Origin: Sternotherus odoratus | Taxonomy: Eukaryota > Chordata > Testudines > Kinosternidae | Reading direction: 5' to 3' | NCBI GenBank assembly: GCA_032164245.1 | Contig: JAVMKO010000022.1 | Location: 13,329,845-13,393,844, forward strand | Length of the DNA: 64,000 nt | Shown: piece by piece, positions 1 through 10,770 of the stretch | How the letters are laid out: every line of letters begins with the position of its first letter | Numbering within the stretch: the first letter of the stretch is position 1 | Notes under the pieces: model-generated | The model's database searches: none | Told to the model about the DNA's origin: nothing | Seen by the model: only the letters and a program-made list of their open reading frames with translations | Position numbers and translations under genes: made by a program

Positions 1-885
1 CAAAATCTAAGGCATCTATGTTTCAAGTCTGTTAATGTGCTAATTTTTGATTGATGAATACTGTTGGTCAGAACCATTTCTGTCTAGGTCAGAGTGATTT
101 GTCACAAAGTAGATTTTGTCATCAGATAGCCACTCTAGGCTTTAAGCTTTCATTAAAAAAATAACATGCTACCCCTCCAGTTGTGAAGGTAATCGTGAAA
201 TGTGAACGGCGCATGAACTGATGTAGAACCCAAATCACATGGCAGTACACCTAGCTCTGCCATGTTGTGATTTCCTTAGACAGCGTATCCTGAATATGCC
301 TACGAACCATGCCCTATCTGTGAATTCAATATTGTCGCTGTGTGTATCCGAATGTTAAGAGTATCTGTGGTGTAAACTGGGCCAAAGCAACTCCATGGAG
401 AGTCAGAAACGTGTTGGTGATGTTCTGTAGTGGGATGGAGAGGACTAATGCTTGGAGACTGGTATTCGGTTTGGTGCAAATTCTGCCGTCCTGGCTTGCT
501 TGCTTTGCATCGCTGAGCAGAAATACACTGCAGAAGCCATACATTTACATTCGCACAGGTTTTTGGGTGGGTGTGCATGTGTATATGTCTGTATGATGAC
601 ACACATCAGAATCCAGCAGACACAGATGTGTCCCAGTTCCTACACCATCTCCGAAGCAAGTGGCAGAGGGAACACAGACTCTTACAACTTCCCAGGGTCC
701 CGGGATAAGTCTGCATGGTTGGCACGATGCATCCAGTCAGCCCAGCTTTCCCCTGCACCCATCTGCCAGTATAACATTTCAAACCAGTTTTGAGCTGCAT
801 TATATTCCATACATATGCACAGCAGTCTCAGTGTGAGCCAAGAAAGGAGCCATGGTCACAAACTAGAGAGATCCAGAATAGGGGC
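1..885. other. Non-coding flank, nothing recognised
   Basis: No splice-bounded exon, known repeat or RNA gene is visible here. The reading frames present are short and lack a coding signature. It is upstream of, or in a 5' intron of, the TAFA3-like gene. Confidence 0.5.
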
Positions 886-1536
886 TGTGACGGAGTCAGA
901 CCAGAAGGGTATAGGAGAGTGCTGGAAGGCAGGTATATCAGCCTCAGGATGAGCAGGTCCCTGTTCCCTGGCTAGCCAAACAAAGGAGAAGGATCTAGAC
1001 AGCAGCAGAAACAGCTAGCCTGATTGGGACACCTGAAGCCAATCAGGGGCTGGCTGAAACCAGTTAAAAACCTTCCCAGTTAGTCAGGTGGGTGTGGGTG
1101 TCAGGAGCTGTGAGAGGAGGTTGTGCTGTTGGGGAGACTGAGTGGTAGATAACATATCATACAGGAGGAAGGAGGCCCTGAGATAAGGGTGAAGAAGCAG
1201 GGACTGCTGTGGGGAAGTAGCCCAGTGAATTGTATTGTGTTTGGTGGTTAAAAGGTCAGCCATCTTAGCTGATACTATTAGGGTCCCTGGGCTGGAGCCC
1301 AGAGTAGAGGGCGGGCCCGGGTTCCCCCCTTAATCACTGAGACTAGGGAGACAACAGAGATTGTGCCAGGAAGGATAACTTCTCCTCACTGGCTTACGAT
1401 GAAAATGGCTCAGTAGGCTGTGACAGTGTCTCTAGAGAGAGAAGGGCTACATGGATGGCCACAGAGAGCCTCTGAGGCTAGTGAAATCCGCCAGGAAACG
1501 CAGGACCCGCAAGTATAGACTTGGAGCTTTGTCACA
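886..1536 (+). mobile_element. Solo LTR of an endogenous retrovirus-like element
   Basis: The element starts TGTGACGG and ends TTTGTCACA, so it has TG...CA ends inside a short inverted TGTGAC/GTCACA. It is flanked on both sides by GGGC (882-885 and 1537-1540), a 4-bp target duplication. A CCAAT box near 1039-1045 and an AT-rich TATA-like stretch near 1063-1070 fit a U3 promoter in + orientation. The block with GGGTCCCTGGGCTGG near 1280 is one I recall from turtle LTR-type repeats. No internal viral genes or second LTR lie nearby, so it is a recombined solo LTR. The family name is not assigned. Confidence 0.65.
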
Positions 1537-1540
1537 GGGC

Positions 1541-3220
1541 TTATAAGTGAAATACAGACAGAAGCATTAGCTCTGGCTGGAGATGGTCCTGCTGCTGGAG
1601 ACCCAGACACTGTAATAGGATCTGTGTTTGGGAGAGACAGTATTTAAGGATTAAACTGAATATGCTCTTGCATGACCCAACCCCAACCCTTTTCCCATTT
1701 CTGACATTTTCCCTGACAGTTAAAACAGTTCTAATCCCGTAATCCCCATCCTTAAACCAACACACATCTCCCAATGTGTCTGTCTCGACCAGCTAGTCAG
1801 CTGCTGTACTCGCTTTGTAACCTGTCACAGGTGCATATGATGATAAAGCTCCATAATCGTCTCTGGAATTATCTTTAGCAAGGACTCAGGGCTTCCCAGG
1901 ATGGCTGTGGTCTACTTGAGTGATGTCCCAGATGTGATCTTTGATTGCTGGTTGTGAAGTCTGAATCTGAAAATGCAGCCCTGGCTGGGGAAATATTCCT
2001 ATCAGACATCCTTTGGCTGGAGCTTGCTGGGCGATAAATGTAGGATTTGCAGTGTTTATTCAGTTAGATAAATCCATAGAGGTTTTAATTTTAGCGTAAT
2101 GCTCTGTTTGTTATCACTGCCCAGTCCTACTGATAATCTGGATGGAGCCTGACAGATCACGGGCAGCAAACCTTCACTTTTGTCCCAATCACATAGCACA
2201 GAGTTGAAAATCATGACATGTCATGAGATCCAGACATTACCTGCTGCAGTGATCAGAAACATCCTGGCAGGCACTTTAAACAGATCTCTGTTCCTCCCAA
2301 GAGGATAAGAGAATCTACAGTCCCCCGGGGGGATGACAGGCACCCAGTTTTAGGACCCATGTGTGCACTATGTTCCAGTGTAGGCATTGCAATAAATGGT
2401 CCCATTTTCATAAGTGTGGTGAGCACCAACTACTCCAAGGAACATCAGCTAGATCTGCCAGGGTGTGAAAATCAGGCCTGAAATGAATAAACCACAGACT
2501 CGAAACAGAGCAAATGCTGAGCTCTGTTTGTGTGATGTGACTTTAATCCAAATTCTACACTGCTTTGTACATACGTTTGTAAAGAACCATGCTATGTGTT
2601 CATGTCTACAGTGCGTGTGTGTGTGTAGACATCTGTGTATTTTTGTGTCTGGATGTTACACCCAGATCGAGATTTAGCCCATTATGGATAGCTCTTGAAG
2701 TTCTTCCTCAGGCAGAACTCCTAGTGCTGACAAAGGGAATGCAATCTGCCTAACGACTGAGCTAGAACTGTTGGGTTTGACCCAGTCTGTGTGTCTCTCT
2801 GTGCTCCAACATTTTCATGATATTGAAAGATGTTCTCACTTTTGGTGTGCGATTCTCATTTCTTCCGGGCGTGGCTTGAGTCTCCTTCGGCTCGTACACT
2901 GAGTTTTAATCTGTTGTTGAGACTGATGGATTTTCTTCTCCAGCCACCTCCCCCCAGTTCATTTGGGGAGGCTGTTAACAGGGGTTATAGTTTGTGCCAA
3001 ATTTTCAAAAGGTCGGGCTCCCAATTGTGGGTGCAGTTTGACCCTGAAAATCCGCCCTCACCTTTCTGCACCTGGAATTGAACCTCCGAGGCAGAACTGG
3101 GCACTTGCATCACTAATACCTGTTTATGGGAGCAGATGAAAGAGTTAGAGGTGGAAGTGATTGGCCCACGTGATACCTTTTGCAGTTGCAAATTGCATGA
3201 AAGGGAGACTGGGACCCCTG
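1541..3220. other. Non-coding, no identifiable gene or repeat
   Basis: Only a short GT-rich tract near 2611-2630 stands out. There is no exon-like frame with splice sites. Confidence 0.45.
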
Positions 3221-3224
3221 ACCC

Positions 3225-3490
3225 CGTCAGAACGTTGGCTTACAAACCATGTGCTATTTTATTTATTTTGAAGTAAGATCTGCATGCATTCTGTTGGTTT
3301 GCCTTCTGTTTTTTGAAACTCTATGGGTCACATTCTCCAGATTTCCTCTGCAGCCAGGGGGGCTAGCAACTCACTGGTTGTTTTCTTTAAATGAAAGCAG
3401 AGATTCTTGTGTGATAACATGACTTTCGGAGCCAAGGCTTTGAGAAAAGCACCAATTCCTGTGAGACTCAGGATAGCTGGCAACACAGTG
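3225..3490 (+). repeat. AT-rich MITE-like dispersed repeat, copy 1
   Basis: It shares an ordered set of blocks with 18550-18810: a TTTATTTATTTT stretch, 'ttgccttctg', 'tctgcagcca', 'ggctagca', 'tttaaatgaaag' and 'agattcttgtgtgataacatga'. I associate this family, which carries 'catgag'-rich inverted ends, with turtle genomes. It is degenerate and non-coding. Confidence 0.55.
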
Positions 3491-3528
3491 AGCAAACAGG
3501 AAACTCTGCATCTCCTAGACCTGAGCCA

Positions 3529-3693
3529 AGATCAGGGCCTTCTTGTGCTGGGTGCTGTACAGACTGATAGACAGTCTGGGGGCCACAGAGCTTGCAGGCT
3601 AAGTGCCTTGTGCAGAGTGTCCTAGTAGGTCAATGGTGCAGCATGGAATGGAACACCCAGCCCCAGATCCTATTCACTAGGCCACACTACTTC
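3529..3693 (+). repeat. Old MIR/LINE-type dispersed repeat fragment
   Basis: It contains 'gatcagggcc', 'gtgctgggtgctgtacaga' and 'cactaggccacact'. This block order recurs at 37965-38150 and in part at 16858-16975 and 59160-59340. It is ancient, diverged and non-coding. Confidence 0.55.
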
Positions 3694-3699
3694 TTAGCA

Positions 3700-4498
3700 A
3701 GGGGAAGACTGGAATACAACCCTCAGGAATGTCCCCATACACACACCCACACGAGGTCAAAATCATCACTACATGTAGGATCAAGGATGGATTGCCATGA
3801 TCTGCCGGGTTGTGGCGGCATCCTGAACCACAGCAGTGGTGGTTTGTGATGTCAAGTGCCCAGGCCTGGGGTTAATACCATAGTCCTCCCTCCAGCCCCT
3901 TGGATTTGCAGATTCTCTCCCCGCCCCCACTTCAGATTTTCAGATCTGTGCAAATTCAAGAGAAGAATGAGTTTTAAACATCTGGCTTTGGAACGAAGAT
4001 CTCATCACTAACAGCCACCTAGCACGCGGGGAATGCTAATGTGTCAGGATCTAGCACTGCTTCCTTGATTACGAGGTTGGATTTAAATAGCCACATAAAT
4101 CAAGTGCTAAGATTAAGACATTTCTAAATGGAATAGGGAAGCACTTTGGTGAAGAATGGCTCACCGGGAAATTAATCCCCTGCACAGGTCGGTGGCCTCT
4201 AATTGGCAAGCTGGGTTTGTTGGTCCATATAATGCTCGTAGTAAGATGTTGTTATTGGCATTGCCAGATTGAACTTGTTAGCACTGATCACCAGAGCGCC
4301 ATCCTCACGTGGGTACAAGTTCATCGCTGACCACCTGTGTGGGCAAATGTGTTTGGTCACCCGAGACCTCTGTGTGCAGGTAGTCCCCAGCTCTGCGGTT
4401 AACTAGCGGGTGTCTCCTTGTGTGGACTGACAGCAGCAGCTTGCTATTTTCTGGTTTTATGTTGCTGATCTGTTCCTCTTGCCTAGAGAAATGGTGCA
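3700..4498. other. Non-coding, nothing recognised
   Basis: Apart from a CCACACG-rich short tract near 3745, no structured element, exon or named repeat is apparent. Confidence 0.4.
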
Positions 4499-4499
4499 T

Positions 4500-4690
4500 G
4501 CTCCAGCACTTGAATGCTTTAAATCAAGATTGGACGTCTCTCTGACAGATCGGTGCTAGCTCGTCCAAGTAATAGACGTGATGCAAGAGACTGGGTGAGG
4601 TTCTCCCACCTGTGCTACTCAGGGGGTCAGACTAGATAATCGTAATGATCTCGTCTGGCCTTCAGCTCCTGGTACCCTGGCTGATTACTT
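4500..4690 (+). mobile_element. CR1 LINE 3'-end fragment
   Basis: The order 'tttaaatcaagattggacg' near 4519, a 'gatgcaagagactggg' segment, then 'gggtcagactagataat' near 4624 and 'ctcgtctggcctt' is the typical 3' untranslated tail of CR1 retrotransposons. It is truncated at the 5' side and the terminal microsatellite is eroded. No reverse transcriptase frame is present. Confidence 0.75.
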
Positions 4691-5406
4691 GTTTAAGAAG
4701 CCTGCTGGTAGGTAGCTGTTGCTGGATGGCAATGGTAAGCATCTGCCTGGATAGGAACGCTGGACTCTAGGGTGCCTATTTCATTAGCTGTGCCACTACG
4801 CTCCCATTAAACACTCCCCCATAATTCAGCGCTTCGGTTTAGCAAGAAATATCACAATTTTCAGCAGGAAAACTGCTTCAGACTGGACAGAAGCAAAAGG
4901 GCAGAGTGTCATTTGGAAAGGCTGGCATGCAGAGCCCTGCCCGATGGGACAAGTACACCCTGCTTGTGACCTAGGAGAAGAGGAATAGAAACAATTCTCT
5001 CTGCTGATGAAACTTGCACACCTCTTCCAAGTCCTTCCATACCAGGCACTGTTGCAGTCCCCGCCTGAGTGTGTTTGCACAGCTATGTGTGGATGAACTA
5101 CAAAGCCAGATTCTCCCATGCTCTGCACCTTGTGCAGTCATTGGCACCATGTGCACAACAGGTATGAAGTGCTTCCATTCTGATTTAGTAGCTTTTCACA
5201 CCCAGTTGCACAGCTCAGGGCCTGGCATACAGCAAAGGGAAGGATCTAGGAGGTCCTCTTGTCCACCTCCCCATCAGTGCAGGGTCGTTCCCCGTTGAAC
5301 ACTGAAGAGGAAATTTGCAATCTGTTTAGGGGCTTTTGATGCCAAATTCCTATTTTAAATGAATGGCAATTGTCCGTCCTAATCATTAACAATAGTAAGT
5401 CTAACA

Positions 5407-5715
5407 CAGGGGTCGGCAACCTTTCAGAAGTGGGGTGCTGAGTCTTCATTTATTAACTCTAATCTAAGGTTTCACGTGCCAATCATACATTTTAATGCTT
5501 TTAGGAGGTCTCTTTATATGTCTAGAATATAGAACTAAACTATTGTTGTATATAAAGTAAATAAGATTTTTAAAATGTTTAAAAAACTTCATTTAAAATT
5601 AAATTAAAATGCAGAGCCCCCCGGTGTGGTGGCCAGGACCCGGGAAGTGTGAGTGCCACTGGAAATCAGCTTGCGTGCCTCCCTCGGCATGCGTGCTATA
5701 GGTTGCCTACAGCTG
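5407..5715 (+). mobile_element. hAT-type non-autonomous transposon (CAGGGGTCGGCAACC family)
   Basis: The left terminus is CAGGGGTCGGCAACC. The right terminus is a decayed complement reading 'ggttgcctacagctg'. The flanks GTCTAACA (5399-5406) and TTCTAATA (5716-5723) match at 6 of 8 positions, an aged 8-bp target-site duplication. The interior is AT-rich with no transposase frame, so it is a deletion derivative mobilised in trans. Confidence 0.75.
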
Positions 5716-5734
5716 TTCTAATACCTAGCCCTTA

Positions 5735-5926
5735 TGTCCCCATTTTCATCAGTGGATCTCAAAGCACTTAACAAAGAAAGGTATCATTTTATACATGGGG
5801 AAACTGAGGCACCAGGAGGGAAGTGACTTCACCAAGGTCACCCAGCAAGTTAATGGCTTAGGGAGGGGACTAGAGTTCAAGTCTCCCGAACTAGAGTTCA
5901 AGTATCCACTAGGCCACGCTGTCTCC
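5735..5926 (+). repeat. MIR/CORE-like dispersed repeat
   Basis: The motif run 'ggggaaactgaggcacc', 'gaagtgact', 'aaggtcacccagcaagt' and 'ccactaggccacgctg' marks this ancient family. It carries a local 17-bp duplication, 'actagagttcaagt' at about 5870 and again at about 5890. It directly follows the hAT element. Confidence 0.65.
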
Positions 5927-6311
5927 CAATACATGGCTTTGAAAATCTCAGCCTTTATAGTGTTACTTGTGGGAGGCACTCAGTATTTCTGTGCAGATTT
6001 CTCTCTGTACGAACACAGACTAATTAATCCTCGCAACTTTGCGTGTATATCCCTGGATTTGTTCTTCTGTGTTGAGAGTCTGTATGTGCACACTTTGTGG
6101 GTGTGACTGTGTTTTCCTTTGTGTGTGTGACTTTAGCAGAAGAAACACAGTATGCTCTGTTGTCTTGCCACGACAGGGCAGTAAAAACCCAACAGAGGTG
6201 CAGTGATATGAGCAATAAAAATGGGTCTGGTTCTCTCCAAAAGCTGTTTAATAATGTATGTGATTTTCCTTTGCATTGTGGTAACATCTCAAAACACCAA
6301 CAGAAACCAGC

Positions 6312-6512
6312 TCCCCATTGTACAAGTGCTGTAGAAATGCTGATAACAACAGAAGACTTTACCATCTAACCGGACAGGACACGCAAAGGGAGAATGTGGA
6401 CACAGAGAAGGGAAGTGACTTGCCCAAAGTCAGCTAGCTCCTTGCAGGGAACAGGATGCAGGTTTTCTGATGCTTACTCCTGCCCTGCCCATTAGACCAC
6501 GCTGCCTCCAAA
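6312..6512 (+). repeat. MIR/CORE-like dispersed repeat fragment
   Basis: 'ttgtacaagtgctgtagaaa' is followed by 'agaagggaagtgacttgccc' and 'attagaccacgctgcctcc', the same block order as the copy at 5735-5926. Diverged and non-coding. Confidence 0.55.
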
Positions 6513-6514
6513 GG

Positions 6515-8230
6515 AGAGTCTGGGCAATGAAGGGCTTCCCTGACCAGCCTTATGTGGGCATTGGATTCCTAGTGAGGCACTCAGTATGGAGACTGGACCC
6601 ATGTGCTGTGGGGTGGGGGTTGTGTCTGCTCCATGGTGGTGCAGAGCAGCTCTGCAGGGCTGGTTACAGCAGGCTCGGATGCATTTCAGCCACCCAGGAG
6701 GAGGGAGCCCGCCTGGGAATAGTCTGGGTTTGCATTGTAGTAGTGTTCTCAGCTTCTGTGCACTTTGCAACACTCCTCACCTGTAAACGGAGCAATAGGT
6801 ACATCAGATAAGCTGGGAAGGGGCTGCATCTCTCCGGGGCTAGACAGTTTGTGTTGTTACAGGGGATGCCATAAAAATCACATTCAGCTGCTCACTTAAC
6901 GGGGTCAACTGGAATAGGACCTCGCTTTTGTTTTATTTTTACATGCAGGATTGAAAAGCCTGGTGCATTGACAATGCCTTTATGCTTCTAGGAGATAGGG
7001 GAAGTAACAGGATGAAATGAACGGCCTGCAAGCAGCCAGGAAGTTGTCCTGGGCTCTCTGAGGGTCCCCCCCTTTCAGGTTTAAACACAGGATCTGATTT
7101 GCGTTTCCAGACAGAACCAGGAGGTTTCCCGCAGCTCGGCAGAAAAAGGAAGCACCTGCAGGCAAGCGGCTCTGACTTCTCTGCTTCCCAAACTCAGGTG
7201 TCTTTCCGCACAGCTGAACGACATCAAAGGGAGACCTAGTGTGGAGCTGATCAATGGAGCCCTATGTAAGCAACAGCTGCCTCCACCTGAATAACCCATC
7301 ACTTGCTTTAATCTCTCCAGAGCTGTCAGTCACAGCCCAGCATCTGCTGTTCATCAAGCTGAAATCCTGGAACGAGCAAAGTCACGTGTTCCAATCCTGT
7401 AAATCAAAATATCTGATGCCAAATGATTCTTTTTCAGGATTCCCAGTGTGTGCAGACAGCCTTGCGCCAGCTCTCATGGAGCTACATACTAAACCAAGTG
7501 GTGTACCCATAGCAGTCACTGTCCCCAGTACAAACCTGCCCAGACGCTGTCGTCAGCACCATGGACAGCGGCACTGCTCTATTCAGTCTTGAGCAGCGCT
7601 GGCGTGGGCACATCTGTGCGAGCTGGGAATCACTCCCCTACTCCACGTGTAGACACCCTCTGCTTCTAGCTGCACCTACGCCTCCAGCCTTTCTTTGGGC
7701 ATGCTCAGTCCACTTTGCTAGCTCAACGCGAAGAGCCCGGCTCTGTCCTCGGTCCCTTCTGTACTGACTGTGTGCCTGTTATGTTAGTGCTGAGCTGCGG
7801 CCGGTGTGGAGTGGCCTATGGCTCGTGGAACACCCAAGTCTCCTCTGAGCGTGGAGTGTTCGCTTCTGTGCTCTGTTTGCTCACCAAGTCTTTGAACAAA
7901 CGGGCTGGGCAAGCCAAAGGCGCCTAGGCCAGCAGCACTTCCCAGGCCTGTTTGTGAGGGAGAGGAGAGCGTGGACGTGTGTCATGGGTTCTGTGGGATT
8001 GCCCTGTACTCTCCCCTGCCCGGCACGTTCCCTCCCCCCTTCCGCACGTTGTGAACGTTCCCAGGGCTGCCTGGCAGGCTGCAGTGCAGCACACCTGTGG
8101 GGTGGTGGGTTCTGGGTTCCCCTTCCCTTCAGCCCCCACTTCTCATTTGCATTAAGCTATTGGCTGTAGAGGGAAGTTTTTCCTCTGCTCTGCGCTGGGT
8201 TGTCCAGTAATCTTGCTAATGGGCCTCAGA
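6515..8230. other. Non-coding, moderately GC-rich, no exon found
   Basis: Several overlapping reading frames exist on both strands, but none has flanking splice signals, a domain or a motif I recognise. Confidence 0.4.
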
Positions 8231-8234
8231 CATC

Positions 8235-8345
8235 CAGCCTGCTCCACAGAGCTCAGATTCAGGGCCACAGTAACGTGCTTAACCTTAAACCTGTGCTTAA
8301 GTCCCATTGACTTCAACAGGGATGTTTTCCTGAGTCAGGGCCTGC
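8235..8345 (+). repeat. Short dispersed repeat ('cttaagtcccattgacttca' type)
   Basis: 'gtgcttaaccttaaacc', 'tgcttaagtcccattgactt' and 'gagtcagggcc' form a block I recall as widely dispersed in reptile and bird genomes. It has no coding potential. Confidence 0.45.
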
Positions 8346-8399
8346 AGTCATGTGTTCTTGGGGCTAGTGTGAGGCCATTGGGCTGTAACGTGGGGTGCT

Positions 8400-9880
8400 A
8401 GTGTTTAGTTTTGTTTGCCTTTCCTCCTCCTCCTCTTAAATTATTCAGACTAATGAAATTACTTAGTGATAGGCAATAACTCTAGTCCTAAGTGGTCAGG
8501 CATGACACATGCCATCTGTGTTCCCCCTAAGCCTGTTTACTTCCTGCCCAAAAGGAAGATAGTGGAGACATCTGGGAGCACCCCCACTGCATGAACACTG
8601 GTGAATCTAATAGAGGTCTTGCCCTTTCAGTCTGTTCCATCTGGCTTTGTGTTAGCAGCAGGCAGCTGGACAGCATGGTGAGTGGACAGCTGGACAGGGA
8701 GGTGAACCAGTGACTTTGGAGAGCATGTAACAAATACCCACTCTTCAATGACTTCCTGCAGGGTTGAAAGCCATTTGAGGTCTTCAGCTGGAAGGTGTTA
8801 GGCAGGTACCGAGTGCCGTCCCTAAGGAAGGGATGGAGCTGTAACAGCCTCTATCCCAGAGACATGCATATAGTGCACTTCATTGTAAAGGAGAGCAAGG
8901 ATCTAAGGACATTTTGAACAGCTGCCAGTAACAGTATCTTTAAAGTCCAGGGACACAACTTCAGGAGGGGCCCGCACAGATCTGCGTTAATGTTCACAAG
9001 AAACCAAGCCCCAGGATCACTGCATATACCTCAGATTATGCAGCCAATCCCATTAACTATTAAAACTGTGACAGAATACAAACACATCTGTTCCACAACA
9101 AGTTCCTTTTCTTTTCACTTTCACCAAAGTCTGTCATTTCCACATTCAGAAAAGAGTCAAACCTTCATGAGAACTGAATTATGATGGAAGTGAAAAGGGA
9201 GAATAAAATTTACGGCCGGAGACGTGATTACAAAATACTTCCAGGATAGGTAATTGTGTAATTATTATGGGCAGGAATGGAAGTGATGGTTCATTAGCAG
9301 AAAATGACCATGAAATAACAATAAATAAAGTCAAATAAAACTGATGGAAATTGCAAAACCTATACTGCCTGCAAGCCACACCGTGGGGGGGATAGTGGTA
9401 TAAAGATTTTAACCCCGGAAGGGCTGGTGATGTGGATTAGGTCACTGGGGTATTTCTCAGTCCTATTACCACTTTCAGAGGTTTGCATTATTGTCTCCTA
9501 GTTCCTAATAGGACACCGAAAGTGGCCTTGCCCGTTATTATTACCATCTCCATGGGTGGGCGCATGGCCAGTATTTTCACAGCTGGGCTCCCCAAGTGAG
9601 GCACCGATGTCCATAGCGAGGCATCCCAATAAATGTGGCCCGACCTTCCAGAGCCTTCTCCCCCCAAACACACACAGCACCTGGTGACGTGAACAGGAGC
9701 TGCAGGTGCTCAATGCCTCTGAAAACCAGGTCACTTTCCTAGAGATGTGTCATTGTTGATGCTGGCGCTGTAATTTTAGACACCCGGGTGTGAAAATAGT
9801 GGGCAACGTGTTTTGCATGGAGAAGGACTGCAGAGCGGGAGGTGAACCGAGCTCCCAACTTCATGACGAGAGGGTGGAGC
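8400..9880. other. Non-coding, nothing recognised
   Basis: The composition varies, with AT-rich sequence at 9170-9350 and more GC-rich sequence at 9590-9730. No exon, RNA gene or named repeat was identified. Confidence 0.4.
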
Positions 9881-9884
9881 CAGA

Positions 9885-10000
9885 TCTTGTGGTCAGAGCA
9901 GAGAACTGGCAGTCAGGACTCATGGCTTCGGTTTCCTGCTCTGCCACTCACTGGCTATGTGACCGAGAAATTATTAAACTGCCTTCCCAGTGTCGAGCGT
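9885..10000 (+). repeat. MIR-like fragment
   Basis: 'cagtcaggactcatggct', 'ctgctctgccactcactgg' and 'ctatgtgaccgagaaat' are the body blocks of the MIR-type SINE consensus. Only the central part survives. Confidence 0.55.
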
Positions 10001-10117
10001 GAGCTCCTCACACTTACCTCCCTCCCTGCACTCTAGATCATGCTTCCTGCTCCTGAGAGAGGCTGGAGAGCGTAGGTATGAAATCTGGAGCCACATACAT
10101 ACAGAGCATGGGCTCCC

Positions 10118-10770
10118 TCGCGACAAGTACGTTTACACATAACCTGCTACAGCGGCTAGCTGCACCGCTTTGGGGCAGACATTGCCTATGCTGACAGGAG
10201 GGGTACTCCACCTTCCTGAGAGGCAGCAGCAAGGAGAATTCTCCTATTGACCTAGCACTGTCTACACCAGGGGTTAGGTTAGTGCAGGGGTGGCCAACCT
10301 GAGCCTGAGAAGGAGCCAGAATTTATCAACGTACATTGCCAAAGAGCCACAGTGATACATCACAGCAGCCCCCATCAGCTCCTCTCTCCCAGCACCTCCC
10401 ACCCACCAGCAGCCCCGCAGATCAGCACATCCCCCTCCCTCCCTGCAACTCCTGATCAGCTGTTTGGTGGTGTGCAGGAGGCTCTGGAGGGGAGGAGCGA
10501 GGGCATGGCAGGCTCAGGGGAGGGGGCGGGAAGGGGGGAAGTGGGGGCAAGGCCTGTAGCAGAGCAGGGGGTTGAGCAGTGACCCCCCCTTCCCTCCCTG
10601 GCACATTGGAAAGTTGATGCCTGTAGCTCCAGCCCTGGAGTCGGTGCCTATACAAGGAGCCGCAGATTAACATCTGAAGAGGTTGGACCCCCCTGAGTTA
10701 GTGTAACTACGTCTCACACTCCTGAGTGACGTAGTTATACCAACCTACTTCCCTAGTGTAGACCAGGCCT
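10118..10770 (+). mobile_element. MITE ending in 'GTCTACAC'-type termini, split by a nested hAT MITE
   Basis: The left part (about 10118-10284) holds 'acgtttacacat', 'gctacagcggctagctgc' and 'ctagcactgtctacacc'. The right part (10696-10770) holds 'gtaactacgtc', 'gagtgacgtagttatacca' and 'ctagtgtagaccaggcc'. These are the two ends of one palindromic MITE family that carries repeated GTAGAC/GTCTAC ends. The element at 10285-10695 is inserted into it, so this outer MITE is the older one. Confidence 0.6.
10285..10695 (+). mobile_element. hAT-type non-autonomous transposon (CAGGGGTGGCCAACC family)
   Basis: Termini are CAGGGGTGGCCAACC on the left and GGTTGGACCCCCCTG on the right, imperfect complements. 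Flanks GGTTAGTG (10277-10284) and AGTTAGTG (10696-10703) match at 7 of 8 bases, the 8-bp duplication expected for hAT transposition. The interior is GC-rich (about 10480-10570 is G-rich) and has no transposase domain. The open frames inside it are incidental. Confidence 0.8.

Noticed and set aside
7561..7767. Frame starting with a reasonable ATG context
   Set aside because: There is no splice donor in suitable position, no signal peptide and no recognisable domain.
10352..10582. Ser/Pro-then-Gly/Glu-rich frame
   Set aside because: It lies wholly inside the hAT MITE at 10285-10695.
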